DNA from: Flavobacteriaceae bacterium
GTDB taxonomy: Bacteria; Bacteroidota; Bacteroidia; Flavobacteriales; Flavobacteriaceae
DNA: 64,000 nucleotides
Direction of reading: 5' to 3'
Assembly (NCBI GenBank): GCA_031277535.1
Contig: JAITMD010000021.1
Location: 248,001 to 312,000, forward strand
The position numbers were made by a program, and so were the translations under genes. Below are positions 27,096-35,998 of the stretch, piece by piece (position 1 is the first letter of the stretch; the number at the start of each line of letters is the position of its first letter). The notes under the pieces are model-generated. The model saw only the letters and a list, made by a program, of their open reading frames with translations, had not been told where the DNA came from and did no database searches.

Positions 27096-27134
27096 TAAAA
27101 AGGCTGTATCATTTGTTGTGATACAGCCTTTTTG
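27096..27134 (+). terminator. Terminator of tcdA
   Basis: A 15-bp stem (AAAAAGGCTGTATCA with its complement) followed by T residues. Confidence 0.88.
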
Positions 27135-27372
27135 TTTAGACTAAGTTTGACAGAATAAACAGGGAAAAAGAAATTATACCGTTTATTTGTATATAGAAAA
27201 TTATATCATGCTAAGTTAGGTATGGCATTATTTCTTTATGTTTACTATACTTAATCTCGATTACGTAAGGGAAGAATTGCTTTGTTTGTTGTTGTTTTGT
27301 TTGTTGTTTCCTACGATATTTTGGCTACTTATCGTTTCTTTGTCCTTCGTATTCGTTTTACAAATGAATAGT

Positions 27373-28029
27373 TTAATATCCTATTGTAAATTGTCTGTTT
27401 AAGAATTGTTCATTTTCTATTTCGTCAGCAATAGCTACAGCAACATCTTCTACAGATATTCTACTTCTATTGTCACAGTCAAATACAGGGCTTGATAAAC
27501 CTATTCTGTAATGACCTGTACGCTCTCCTGGATTATTTGGATTCATTTCTATAGCTGGACTAAAATAAGTCCATGCAAAGCTTTCTTCTTTACTTAGTGT
27601 ATGTTCAAAATAATCTCTTACAGCAGTAGCACCTGGTTTTATAAATTCTGGAAACTCAGGAGTATCTACTAATTGTAAGTTTGGAGTAACATATAATGTA
27701 CCTGCTCCACCAATCACGATTAAACGAGGTACTTTTGCTTCTTTTACTGCTTGATGTATTGCTTGTGCCCCAGTTGTAAAATCATTGTATAAGTTAGGAT
27801 TTGTCCATCCTGCATTAAATGCACTAATTACTACGTCTGCACCTGTTATTACTTTTGCTAATTCTGCGTGATTTGTAATGTCAAGAGCTACTTTTGTAAC
27901 CAATGGATTAGTAGCTATTGTCGATATATTGCGCGCTACTATAGTAACGTTTAATTGGCGATGAATTAATTCATTTAATATAGCTGAACCTACATAACCA
28001 GTTGCTCCAATCAAAACTATATTTTTCAT
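27373..28029 (-). CDS. NAD(P)-binding oxidoreductase, atypical SDR (NmrA-like)
   Basis: The 218-aa protein has an N-terminal dinucleotide-binding motif GATGYVGSAILNEL (8-21) and the atypical short-chain dehydrogenase order ADVVISAFNAGW, RLIVIGGAGTLYV and SFAWTYFSPAIEM. It lacks the classical YxxxK catalytic pair, as many NmrA/COG2910-like sensors or reductases do. The gene stands alone. Its promoter has a good -7 box, no -33 box and an upstream FNR-like palindrome, which suggests activator dependence. Confidence 0.85.
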   Translation of the reverse strand: MKNIVLIGATGYVGSAILNELIHRQLNVTIVARNISTIATNPLVTKVALDITNHAELAKVITGADVVISAFNAGWTNPNLYNDFTTGAQAIHQAVKEAKVPRLIVIGGAGTLYVTPNLQLVDTPEFPEFIKPGATAVRDYFEHTLSKEESFAWTYFSPAIEMNPNNPGERTGHYRIGLSSPVFDCDNRSRISVEDVAVAIADEIENEQFLNRQFTIGY

Positions 28030-28051
28030 ATGTATATTGTTATTTATAGAG

Positions 28052-28059
28052 CAAATGTA
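28052..28059 (-). promoter_or_regulatory. -7 box of the SDR gene
   Basis: TACATTTG on the minus strand, 22 nt before the ATG at 28029. No TTG is seen at the -33 position. Confidence 0.55.
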
Positions 28060-28083
28060 TTGACAAGTAATGTTTTAAAATAA

Positions 28084-28131
28084 AAAAGCCGACTTAATCT
28101 ATTAATTTCTTAATGTAGATTAAGTCGGCTC
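28084..28131 (-). terminator. Terminator of the aromatic amino-acid carrier gene
   Basis: A 15-bp perfect stem (AGCCGACTTAATCTA with its complement) with T-run on the minus strand. Its loop side overlaps the palindrome at 28109-28124. Confidence 0.85.
28109..28124 (-). promoter_or_regulatory. FNR-like palindrome, copy 1
   Basis: CTTAATGTAGATTAAG, an inverted repeat TTAAT-N4-ATTAA with the arm/spacer geometry of Crp/Fnr-family sites. Its centre is 64.5 bp upstream of the end of the -7 box (28052) of the SDR gene. An identical 16-mer lies at 33124-33139. Confidence 0.45.
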
Positions 28132-28157
28132 AAATAAGATAGCTGATTATCTGTTAT

Positions 28158-29357
28158 TTAGTATGCTGGAATTACTTTGGTAACCATAAGACCTTGTAAA
28201 ACAAATATTAGCACAGATAATACCCATAAGAAGATAAATGATATTTTCTGTCCTATAGTTTGTTGTACTCCTGCTTGTTTTTGAGCACGAGTTAACATCA
28301 ACATAGGCATAATCAAGGCTAATACAACTAAAGGTATTGATGCATATCCTAAAGCAATAACAAATCCATCAGGATAGAAAATTGCAAATATTAATGGAGG
28401 AACAAAAGTCAATACCATTGCAGACATATTGTTTCGAATCAGTGGTTTGTTTTTTCCTAAGTCTTGAATATAATCTTTCAATGCCATAGCAACACCCCAA
28501 AATGATGTTAATAAGGCAGCTGCCGCAAATATTGTAAAAGAAATGCGTATTAATTCTGAATCATGTACTGTGCGAACAGCTTGTAGCAATCCTTCTAATT
28601 TGGAATTTTCATTTAGAATAGAAACAAAAGTTGTACTGTCTAAGTTGCCTAAGAAAGTTAATTCCCAAACAAGGTATAAAATCAAAGGGATAATACTTCC
28701 AATAAAAAAGACTCCTTTTAATTGTTTTAAATTTCCATCAAGGTATTTAACCAAACTTGGAATAACAACATAAAACCCAAATCCCGTAAATATAACAGGT
28801 ATTGTAGCTAATACGGGAATACTTGACGATGGCATATGTTGTAAGTGAACTGCTTCAATTTTAGGTAATAATAGACCTATAACAATACATAAGAAAAGCA
28901 ATTTAATACTAAAGACAATTTTAGTGCTTATATCAACTAAACGAGTTCCAAATGCAATAATCCCTCCAAACAAAACAGAAAATAGAATAGCTGAAGTCTG
29001 TGTAGATATTGTTGTATTTAACCAGTTCTCTAAGTTAGATTTTAATATTTCTCCACCACCCGTAATATAAGCACTTACCAAAGCGTACATTAATACCAAC
29101 ATACTAATAGCAGTAACCAAAGCACCAGAGCTTCCTAAGTATTTTACAGTAAGTGTATTTAATCCATCAGTAGGAGGATTGTATTTATAGACATCTACCA
29201 AAAGTATAGCAGTATAATACATAGCAAACCAGATACAGAATAAGATTAAGGCCATAAAGGTAAAGCCTACACTTGCTGAGATAATGGGCATTGCTAACAT
29301 TCCTGCTCCAATTGTCGTTCCTGCGACAATTAGGATACTTCCGATAATTTTTTGCAT
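28158..29357 (-). CDS. Aromatic amino-acid permease (HAAAP family), copy 2
   Basis: The 399-aa inner-membrane carrier has about 11 helices and the family start KIIGSILIVAGTTIGAGMLA, as in TnaB/Mtr/TyrP. These symport tryptophan or tyrosine with protons. It is a tandem paralogue of the next gene upstream (shared GSTLII/GSILIV...GMLAMPIIS and VIFTGFGFYVVIPSLVKYL), 48 nt after it and in the same direction. The substrate split between the two copies is unknown. Confidence 0.88.
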   Translation of the reverse strand: MQKIIGSILIVAGTTIGAGMLAMPIISASVGFTFMALILFCIWFAMYYTAILLVDVYKYNPPTDGLNTLTVKYLGSSGALVTAISMLVLMYALVSAYITGGGEILKSNLENWLNTTISTQTSAILFSVLFGGIIAFGTRLVDISTKIVFSIKLLFLCIVIGLLLPKIEAVHLQHMPSSSIPVLATIPVIFTGFGFYVVIPSLVKYLDGNLKQLKGVFFIGSIIPLILYLVWELTFLGNLDSTTFVSILNENSKLEGLLQAVRTVHDSELIRISFTIFAAAALLTSFWGVAMALKDYIQDLGKNKPLIRNNMSAMVLTFVPPLIFAIFYPDGFVIALGYASIPLVVLALIMPMLMLTRAQKQAGVQQTIGQKISFIFLWVLSVLIFVLQGLMVTKVIPAY

Positions 29358-29405
29358 TTTTTAATTATTTAATTGATGTAATTCGTTGAATTAGTATTTT
29401 GTTTT

Positions 29406-30611
29406 TTAGTCTAAAATTGGGAGTACCCCCGCCGTCATTAATAACTGTATAATTAGTATTCCTGTTCCAAAAGCAAAAATCAGGCTAAAGATTATTTTTT
29501 GGATAAAAGAAATTGTTTCTTTTCTTTCTTCCTTCACTTTAATATACATTAGTACTGGAATAAAAAGAGAGGTAATTACTACTGAAATAGCAGCATATCC
29601 TAATGCTATAATAAATCCTTTTGGATAGTAGAGTGCAAATAACAAAGGAGGAACAAAAGTGATTAAGTAAATAATAACTGTGTTTTTTCCAAATGATTTT
29701 TTCTTGCTTAAGTCTTTTACGTAGTCAAATAGCGCTAAGGCAACTCCTAAAAAAGAGGTCAAAATAGCTGCAGCAAAAAACACATTCAATGGTATGTTCA
29801 TCCATTTAGATTCCGACACTCCATTAACTGCAAGAATAACCGCTTCCAAACCTTTCGTTTCTTTAATAATGGTAAAGAAGGTCTCAGGTTCAATACTTCC
29901 TAAGATGGATAGTTGCCAAATGATATAAACAACTAAGGGTAATAAACTACCATAAATAAAAGCCTTCTTTAATAATTGTGTATCACCTTGTAGGTATTTT
30001 ACCATACTGGGTACTACAATATGAAACCCAAATGAGGTAAAAATAACTGGAATAGAAGAAAAGAACAGTTTACTCTCTATTGGCATTTGCATTAAGTTAT
30101 CTATTCGAATATGTCCAACCATCACTACAACGACAATAAATAAGAAAAGTAGTTTAATAAGAAATATCCATTTTGTAGCAATATCTACTACACGAGCTCC
30201 CAGTCCTACAATTCCACCAAACAAGAATGTAAAAATTAAGGCTGTTATTTGTGGACTTATTTCACTTCCTATCCATTTGCTCAAATTAAGCCTTAGTATA
30301 TCACTTCCCCCAGCAATATAGGCACTAACCAAAGCATACATTAATGTAAGCATACTAATACCTGTAACAATTGAGCCTGCTTTCCCTAAGTATTTATAGG
30401 TCATTGTACTCAATCCATCATCTGGATTATTATCTTTATATGTGTCAACCAAAAGAAGTGCAGTATAGCACATGGTTAACCAAATTAAAATCATTACGAT
30501 TGTTATTCCTGAAAATCCTACGCCTGAGGAAATGATTGGCATAGCTAACATTCCGCCGCCTATTGCCGTACCTGCTATAATAAGGGTACTGCCTATAAGT
30601 TTGTTATTCAC
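29406..30611 (-). CDS. Aromatic amino-acid permease (HAAAP family), copy 1
   Basis: The 401-aa product has the same ~11-helix layout, starting LIGSTLIIAGTAIGGGMLAM, with VIFTSFGFHIVVPSMVKYL in the middle. It is the promoter-proximal copy of the tandem pair. The Fur-family gene on the other strand starts 204 nt away, so the two share an upstream region. Tryptophan or tyrosine uptake is the likely role. Confidence 0.88.
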   Translation of the reverse strand: MNNKLIGSTLIIAGTAIGGGMLAMPIISSGVGFSGITIVMILIWLTMCYTALLLVDTYKDNNPDDGLSTMTYKYLGKAGSIVTGISMLTLMYALVSAYIAGGSDILRLNLSKWIGSEISPQITALIFTFLFGGIVGLGARVVDIATKWIFLIKLLFLFIVVVVMVGHIRIDNLMQMPIESKLFFSSIPVIFTSFGFHIVVPSMVKYLQGDTQLLKKAFIYGSLLPLVVYIIWQLSILGSIEPETFFTIIKETKGLEAVILAVNGVSESKWMNIPLNVFFAAAILTSFLGVALALFDYVKDLSKKKSFGKNTVIIYLITFVPPLLFALYYPKGFIIALGYAAISVVITSLFIPVLMYIKVKEERKETISFIQKIIFSLIFAFGTGILIIQLLMTAGVLPILD

Positions 30612-30785
30612 TTTGTATTTTGTTTTTTGATTTGTTTATTGCGAAAAAATAAATATATGTTTTTATTTCTTATTGCAAAGCTCAAATATGTTTATTTTGA
30701 TTAAAAAGTTTTGATGTTTTTTAAGCTAAAGATGTGTTAATGCTTTGTTGTGCGGTCAAACCAACACAGTATGCGAAACATTGCT

Positions 30786-30793
30786 TATATTTG
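30786..30793 (+). promoter_or_regulatory. -7 box of the Fur-family gene
   Basis: TATATTTG, 22 nt before the ATG at 30816. Confidence 0.5.
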
Positions 30794-30815
30794 TTAGTAC
30801 ACAAATGAATATAAA

Positions 30816-31232
30816 ATGAGTACACTTAGTTTAGAGCAAGAATTAAAATCAAAAAGCATTAATCCTACAGCGATGCGCTTATTGGTATTAAAATTTTTGA
30901 AAAAACAACGTGGTGCAGTATCTCTTGCTGATATAGAAGCAAGCTTTGACCAATCAGATCGAGTAACTCTGTATCGTACAGTAAAGACTTTTGAGAGTAA
31001 AGGACTACTTCATAGTATCACGACGAATAATGTTACGCAATATGCGTTATGTGCTCAGGAATGTGATGAAGAACATCATCACGATACTCATCTACATTTT
31101 GTGTGTAATCAATGTAAAAAAACAATATGTTTAACACAGGTGTCTATCCCGAAAATAGAAATACCAGATGGTTTTCAGCTCGATGATATAGACGTTGTAG
31201 CTAAAGGGGTGTGTAAGGAATGTAAGTCCTAA
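30816..31232 (+). CDS. Fur-family transcriptional regulator
   Basis: The 138-aa protein has an N-terminal winged helix (recognition region SDRVTLYRTVKTFESKGLL, about 47-65) and a C-terminal metal-binding dimerisation domain. Structural zinc is held by Cys97/Cys100 and Cys133/Cys136, and the His cluster EEHHHDTHLHF (86-95) would bind the sensory metal. Whether it senses zinc (Zur), iron or peroxide is unclear; the His-rich segment slightly favours Zur. Its stop overlaps that of the convergent ypdA gene. Confidence 0.9.
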   Translation: MSTLSLEQELKSKSINPTAMRLLVLKFLKKQRGAVSLADIEASFDQSDRVTLYRTVKTFESKGLLHSITTNNVTQYALCAQECDEEHHHDTHLHFVCNQCKKTICLTQVSIPKIEIPDGFQLDDIDVVAKGVCKECKS

Positions 31233-32212
31233 AATCGACAATATCGATATTTAGAAACAATGTGAGTAAGGATAGTAACAGCGTGAATTCTTGAATTTTC
31301 TATAAACCAAGTGTGCGTGTTTAGACCACCGCATACTACACCTGCTAAATATAAGTTCGACACATTTGTTTCCATAGTTTCTGTATTGTAAGTAGGAGTA
31401 CAATCATCATCTTTCGATAAAGTAATTCCTAATTGTTCTAAAAACACAAAGTTAGGACGATATCCCGTAAGTGCAAGAACAAAATCGTTTTTTATTGTAA
31501 TTTCTTTTTTATCTGACTGTACCACAACTGATTTGTCAGTTATTTCTTTAATATTGCTGTTGAATAGAGCAGTAATACTTCCTTCCTTAATTCTGTTTTC
31601 TATATCTGGTTTAACCCAATATTTTACATGTGAACTAATTTCACTGTCTCGAATAACCATTGTTACTTTAGCTCCTTTGCGGTAACATTCTAAGGCAGCA
31701 TCTACTGAAGAGTTGCTGGCACCTACCACCACTACATCCATACCTGCATAATAATGAGGATCTGTATAATAATGAGATACTTTAGCTAAGTTTTCTCCTG
31801 GAATATTTAAGGGATTGGGAATGTCGTAAAAACCAGTAGCTACAATAACATTGTTGGCGGTGTATTGATCTTTAGAGGTCTTTAGTTGGAAGATTTCATT
31901 TTCATCTTTTTGTACATCCATTACCATTTCAAATAGATTGATTTGGATGTTATGTGTTGTCACCACTCTGCGGTAGTATTCTAATGCTTCACTACGGCGA
32001 GGTTTATTTTCTTTACTGATAAAGGGAATATGATCTAACTCAAGTAATTCTGAGGAAGAGAAGAATTGCATATTGACAGGGTAGTGGTACAGAGAGTTTA
32101 CCAAACAACCTTTTTCGATGATTAAGTAAGACAGTCCATTTTTTTGAGCTTCTATTGCACAAGCTATTCCTATAGGGCCACCTCCGATAATTATAATGTC
32201 AAAATGTCTCAT
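31229..32212 (-). CDS. ypdA: YpdA-type bacillithiol disulfide reductase
   Basis: The 327-aa flavoprotein has FAD-binding IIIIGGGPIGIACAIEAQKNG at the N-terminus and NADPH-binding VVVVGASNSSVDAALE in the middle. The block VNMQFFSSSELLELDHIPF is typical of YpdA, which reduces oxidised bacillithiol with NADPH. It lacks the CxxC of thioredoxin reductase. It implies a bacillithiol pathway elsewhere in the genome. It ends on the Fur-family stop codon. Confidence 0.88.
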   Translation of the reverse strand: MRHFDIIIIGGGPIGIACAIEAQKNGLSYLIIEKGCLVNSLYHYPVNMQFFSSSELLELDHIPFISKENKPRRSEALEYYRRVVTTHNIQINLFEMVMDVQKDENEIFQLKTSKDQYTANNVIVATGFYDIPNPLNIPGENLAKVSHYYTDPHYYAGMDVVVVGASNSSVDAALECYRKGAKVTMVIRDSEISSHVKYWVKPDIENRIKEGSITALFNSNIKEITDKSVVVQSDKKEITIKNDFVLALTGYRPNFVFLEQLGITLSKDDDCTPTYNTETMETNVSNLYLAGVVCGGLNTHTWFIENSRIHAVTILTHIVSKYRYCRF

Positions 32213-32282
32213 TGTATTCTTATTTCATGAAATCTATATCAAAGTTACAGCATTATTTTTAGACCACTTGATGTAATGGCAT

Positions 32283-32313
32283 AAAAAAAGGAGTTACTTA
32301 AAAAAGTAACTCC
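32283..32313 (-). terminator. Terminator of YceI gene
   Basis: Stem AGGAGTTACTT with AAGTAACTCCT and a long T-run on the minus strand. Confidence 0.85.
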
Positions 32314-32334
32314 TGATGTATATTTTATAAGTAA

Positions 32335-33036
32335 TTATTCAGCTACTTTATCAGCAACTAAATGGATACCAATTTCCATATCTTTGCTAATTCCCCATTC
32401 AGCTGGGTTAAGAGCAGCTCCTGAATCTTTATCAGTAGTACCGAATACTAATCCCCATTCTGCACGGTCAGCAATGAAAGAAGCATCCATAATAGCTTTT
32501 CCATTTTCAACAGTTACTTTAGCTGGGAAAGTAATATTTACAGTTTTTCCTAAGATAGTTAAGTTTCCACTTACTACTTTGTTTGCACCTTCTACTTTGC
32601 TTGTATGTTTAGCAGCGTCGAAATCTTCTACTTTAGTGATTTTGAAATCTACTGTAGGGTTTTTCTCTACGTCAAAGAAATCTGGACTTTTTAAGTGTCC
32701 TTCTAATTTAGCTACTTCGTCATCTTTATCTACAGAAGCACGATCAGCTTTGATAGAGTTCATGTCGATAGTGTATGAACCAGCGTTTAATCCGTTTGCA
32801 TCGATAGCGATATCACCAGCTTTTAACGTTAAAGTTCCATAACGTGGATTAATCCCACCTTTATGTGCAACTTTCCAAGTTACATTACTTTCAGTTAAGT
32901 TAACTGCGTATTTGTCTCCTTGTTCAATAGCAACTTCTTGTTCAGTTGTAGTAGTTGCTTTATCTGCATTTTTGTTTCCACAAGATGCAAGTGTCAATGT
33001 AGCTATTACAGCTAATGATAATACAATTTTTTTCAT
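32335..33036 (-). CDS. YceI-like lipoprotein
   Basis: The 233-aa product has a lipoprotein signal with lipobox LASC (Cys19). A YceI lipocalin-like domain follows (about 40-225; ESNVTWKVAHKGG, GSYTIDMNSIKADRA and HLKSPDFFDVEKNPTVDFKI). YceI proteins bind isoprenoid-type lipids in the periplasm; here it would be membrane-anchored. The gene has a complete promoter and an upstream FNR-like palindrome. An azurin gene lies just upstream on the same strand but behind its own terminator. Confidence 0.92.
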   Translation of the reverse strand: MKKIVLSLAVIATLTLASCGNKNADKATTTTEQEVAIEQGDKYAVNLTESNVTWKVAHKGGINPRYGTLTLKAGDIAIDANGLNAGSYTIDMNSIKADRASVDKDDEVAKLEGHLKSPDFFDVEKNPTVDFKITKVEDFDAAKHTSKVEGANKVVSGNLTILGKTVNITFPAKVTVENGKAIMDASFIADRAEWGLVFGTTDKDSGAALNPAEWGISKDMEIGIHLVADKVAE

Positions 33037-33066
33037 TTTTTTAATATATATGCTATTTTATTGATA

Positions 33067-33097
33067 CAAACATACGATACTTAAATTGGAAAATCAA
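33067..33097 (-). promoter_or_regulatory. Promoter of YceI gene
   Basis: On the minus strand TTG (33097-33095), 20 nt, then TATGTTTG (33074-33067): a full Bacteroidota -33/-7 promoter, 30 nt before the ATG. Confidence 0.65.
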
Positions 33098-33123
33098 CGC
33101 AATAGATCAAAAACATAGAATTA

Positions 33124-33139
33124 CTTAATGTAGATTAAG
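33124..33139 (-). promoter_or_regulatory. FNR-like palindrome, copy 2
   Basis: CTTAATGTAGATTAAG, identical to 28109-28124, with its centre again 64.5 bp upstream of the -7 box end (33067). This places it near -70, a usual class I activator position. Confidence 0.5.
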
Positions 33140-33150
33140 AATATCCATAA

Positions 33151-33183
33151 AAAAAGGTTGAATTCCCACAAATTCAACCTTTT
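33151..33183 (-). terminator. Terminator of azurin gene
   Basis: Stem AAAGGTTGAATT with AATTCAACCTTT and T-run on the minus strand. Confidence 0.85.
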
Positions 33184-33206
33184 ATCACTATTGTAATATT
33201 TATTAA

Positions 33207-33722
33207 CTATTCAGCAATTAACTTACCATTCATCATTTGATAGTGTAATGGGAATGAACATAGATAATCATATGTTCCAGGTTCTGTAATAGTAAATTCT
33301 ATTCTATCAGCTTGACCTCCACCTAATAATTTAGTGTGAGCTATAATATTGTCTTTCGCTGCAGTAGTAGGTATAAAATCATTAGCCTTGAAGTTTGCAG
33401 CTTCTTCATCAAAAGCTTTTACGTCAGTACCTTGTTTTAATAATACCCAATTGTGTCCCATACTTTCTTTTGGTAATTTACCTACGTGACGTAAAGTTAA
33501 TACCACTTTTTTACCTACAGGTACTTTTATTTCTTTCATGTTATACTGCATTTGATCGTTGCTCTCGATCTCGATATTTACTGTATCTTCGTCTGGAGCT
33601 GCAGTTGTTGTTTCTGTTTCAGTTGTTCCTGTTGTTTCAGAAGCGCCTTCTTTTTTATTTCCACAAGAAACTAAAGCCCAAACAACTAAACCTGTTACTA
33701 ATGCAATTTTAATTTTATTCAT
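33207..33722 (-). CDS. Azurin-like blue copper lipoprotein
   Basis: The 171-aa protein has a lipobox LVSC (Cys20), a Thr/Glu-rich linker (21-45) and a cupredoxin domain. The type 1 copper ligands are all present in azurin spacing: His90 (MGHNWV), Cys155, His160 and Met164. It should carry electrons in the periplasm or at the membrane. The ATG at 33722 is preferred to a TTG three codons upstream. Its neighbour YceI is transcribed separately. Confidence 0.92.
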   Translation of the reverse strand: MNKIKIALVTGLVVWALVSCGNKKEGASETTGTTETETTTAAPDEDTVNIEIESNDQMQYNMKEIKVPVGKKVVLTLRHVGKLPKESMGHNWVLLKQGTDVKAFDEEAANFKANDFIPTTAAKDNIIAHTKLLGGGQADRIEFTITEPGTYDYLCSFPLHYQMMNGKLIAE

Positions 33723-34065
33723 AATAGCCAATTTTTTTTCTATCTATACTATTTTGTTACTTTACAATATGAATAGATATTTAATGTTAATTTGATATAA
33801 AATTACAATTTTTTAAATTAATTTATGGTTTTTTGAATTCTTTTTTAAGTGAGTTTGTTTGATTTATTTTATATGAAGTTAAAGTCGATAATCTTTGTAT
33901 ATGTTGAGGTAAAATAGATTACATATTGATGAAAATGAGTTGTTTCTGTGTTTTAACATAAAAAAGTAAAATGCAAAATAGAAGAGTTTTTTGTAAAGTA
34001 TTGCTTTTTAGTTTTTTAATACAAAAAAAGACTGTCAGTGACAGTCTTTTGCTTTGTGAAATATT
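33723..34065. other. AT-rich gap upstream of azurin
   Basis: It holds the azurin upstream region, where no clear TAnnTTTG box is seen, and at its right end the terminator of the next minus-strand gene. No gene is convincing. Confidence 0.4.
34026..34050 (-). terminator. Terminator of lipoprotein gene
   Basis: Arms AAAAGACTGTCA / TGACAGTCTTTT around one base, T-run on the minus strand. Confidence 0.8.
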
Positions 34066-34566
34066 TTATTTTTCTTTAAAAGTAGAAATAATATCCATTA
34101 AGTTTTTCGTTTGTGTTGCTTTGTTCTGTGCAGTTGTCCAAGCGATTATTTGGTAATTTGCTTTTTTGCCTTCAACAACGGCTTGAATCATAAACATCAT
34201 TTCTTTTTCTTGCGCCATTGACAGTTCATAGATTTTTCCTTTTAATCCATTAATTGCAATATTGTCTTCTTTTTCAACAGTGTAATCAGTTCGGTTTTCG
34301 TAAGTAGCTTTTGCTTGAGCTACATAGCTATCAAACGAAGTACCTTCTGTTTTTGCATCGTGTTTAGCGACCAAATAAATCTGTGTGAAAGTATTGCCAT
34401 ACTGTAGATCTGCTCCGTCATACAAATCTTTCATTTCAGCCAAATTGCCTGGAATTTCCATACTGTATAAGTCTGCAACATCAACGGTTTTTGGTGGTTC
34501 TACTTTTTGATTACAACTGATTAGTAAAAAAATAGAACCAAAGAATAGGGCTAATTTCGTTTTCAT
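34066..34566 (-). CDS. Putative lipoprotein of unknown function
   Basis: The 166-aa product has a lipobox LISC with Cys18 and then a soluble domain (SMEIPGNLAEMKDLYDGADLQYGN ... FDSYVAQAKATYE). The pattern loosely resembles PsbP/DUF1795-like small lipoproteins, but I cannot assign it. It is monocistronic, with an 834-nt gene-poor stretch upstream. Confidence 0.72.
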   Translation of the reverse strand: MKTKLALFFGSIFLLISCNQKVEPPKTVDVADLYSMEIPGNLAEMKDLYDGADLQYGNTFTQIYLVAKHDAKTEGTSFDSYVAQAKATYENRTDYTVEKEDNIAINGLKGKIYELSMAQEKEMMFMIQAVVEGKKANYQIIAWTTAQNKATQTKNLMDIISTFKEK

Positions 34567-35400
34567 TCTGTTAAGTATTTTGAGTTACATTATTTACCTT
34601 AAAAATACTAAAAAACACCGTTGCTCTTACGTTTTAAGAGTAGAAAATTTCAATTTATATTTTTGAAGTTCTTTTAGTAACGATAAAAAAGCCTGTGTAA
34701 GGATTAAAGTATAATAGATGTCTAAATAGTATAAGAAGAAAAATATACTCATTTATGTAAGTTAGATATTGTTTGCAACTATCTGTTTTCACCTTTTAAG
34801 CAGAAAGAGTTATATGTAAAGGTGTTTTTCAACAAAAAGGAGGCTTTGTTTTTTAGTTTTTAAGTCTTTTTAGAGGTGTTTTTTATGAAATTTCAGAAAA
34901 AGGCTATTCTTTTTTTTAACTCATCATTTTTTGTTTTTGATGTTAGTTGTTGTTTTTCAGTAAGTTATTTCGTTTTATGTTTTTCTAATTTGATTTAGAT
35001 GTTGTTCAGAAGCTACTATTTACCTGTATTGGTATTGTTTTCTTCGGGTATTGGTGGGGTTTTAGTAGGGATTTATAGGGGTACGTTGCACCTTAACCGA
35101 ACAAAACCTCAAGAAATCCTCTCTAAAACCTTTACAAAGCTCTTATAATAATAAATCGAAAGAGGTTGAAAGTCCTGTATTAGTAAGCTGCTGTTGCTGA
35201 AAGAGAATAAGGATAGAAAGGAGGAGAAATAGTAAGAGGAGAGGCACTATTCGGTATAACAAAAGGAATAATAATAAAAAAAAATGATTTGAGTGTAAGG
35301 GCAATAATAACAAAAGATTAGGGTGTAATTTTAAATGCTTTATAGTCATTCATATGGAATAAAATAGTAAATTAGAAGCAACCAATAAAAAAAAGAAATT
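34567..35400. other. Long gap with only weak small frames
   Basis: No convincing gene in 834 nt. A 37-codon frame (34885-34998) and a 49-codon frame (34999-35148) follow one another in the same frame, separated only by one TAG. The stretch from about 35150 to 35290 is purine-rich (A/G) on the plus strand. It may be a decayed gene or a small RNA locus. Confidence 0.35.
34999..35148 (+). CDS. Possible small membrane protein
   Basis: The 49-aa frame starts MLFRSYYLPVLVLFSSGIGG and has one hydrophobic, Gly-rich segment (7-25) and a basic tail. It follows directly on the TAG of an upstream in-frame 37-codon stretch, so the two could be one frame broken by a stop. No promoter or family support was found. 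Confidence 0.2.
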   Translation: MLFRSYYLPVLVLFSSGIGGVLVGIYRGTLHLNRTKPQEILSKTFTKLL

Positions 35401-35976
35401 ATGGCAAAAAAAGTTTTAATGTTAGCAGGAGATTTTGTTGAAGACTATGAAGTAATGGTTCCTTATCAAGCTTTGTTATCAATTGGAGTTGAGGTAGATG
35501 TGGTATGTCCTGGAAAAAGGAAGAATGAAACAATAGCAACAGCTGTTCATGACTTTGTAGGTTTTCAGACCTATGCTGAATTGAGAGGACACAATTTTGT
35601 GATTAATAAATCATTTGACGAAATCAAAGAAACAGATTATCACGGATTGTATATTTGTGGTGGGCGTTCATCAGAATATATTCGTTTGAACAATAGAGTA
35701 ATTGCTATAGTTAAGTATTTTTTTGAAAAGAATTTACCTGTGGCAGCTATTTGTCATGGAATACAAGTAATCACTCCTGCTCAAGTACTACAAGGAAGAA
35801 CCTTAACAGCCTATCCAGCTGTTGGTCCAGAAGTAACCCTGGCTGGGGGAAACTATAAAGAGGTAGATGTAGATAAAGCGGTGGTAGATGGTCATTTAGT
35901 TACTTCTCCAGCGTGGCCTGGTCACCCTGCTATTCTGAGAGAATTTTATAAAATGTTAGGTATTACCATAGGGTAG
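35401..35976 (+). CDS. DJ-1/PfpI-family protein
   Basis: The 191-aa protein has the DJ-1/PfpI fold with nucleophile Cys118 in the elbow AAICHGIQ, His119 and an acidic Glu14 region. Members are glyoxalase-like deglycases, chaperones or peptidases; the PfpI/YhbO branch is likely from the KKVLMLAGDFVEDYEVMVP start. Cytosolic. A terminator follows before nadC, so it is a single-gene unit. Confidence 0.87.
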   Translation: MAKKVLMLAGDFVEDYEVMVPYQALLSIGVEVDVVCPGKRKNETIATAVHDFVGFQTYAELRGHNFVINKSFDEIKETDYHGLYICGGRSSEYIRLNNRVIAIVKYFFEKNLPVAAICHGIQVITPAQVLQGRTLTAYPAVGPEVTLAGGNYKEVDVDKAVVDGHLVTSPAWPGHPAILREFYKMLGITIG

Positions 35977-35998
35977 TATTTATATAGTAGCTTTATAG

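Noticed and set aside
33774..33800. A third TTAAT-N4-like site upstream of azurin
   Set aside because: The right arm reads ATTTG instead of ATTAA and its distance to any promoter box does not match the other two copies.
33971..34156. A 61-codon plus-strand frame upstream of azurin
   Set aside because: It runs through a terminator hairpin and antisense to a real lipoprotein gene, with no recognisable protein pattern.
35020..35140. A tRNA or other structured RNA in the long gap
   Set aside because: No T-loop, anticodon or cloverleaf pairing could be found.
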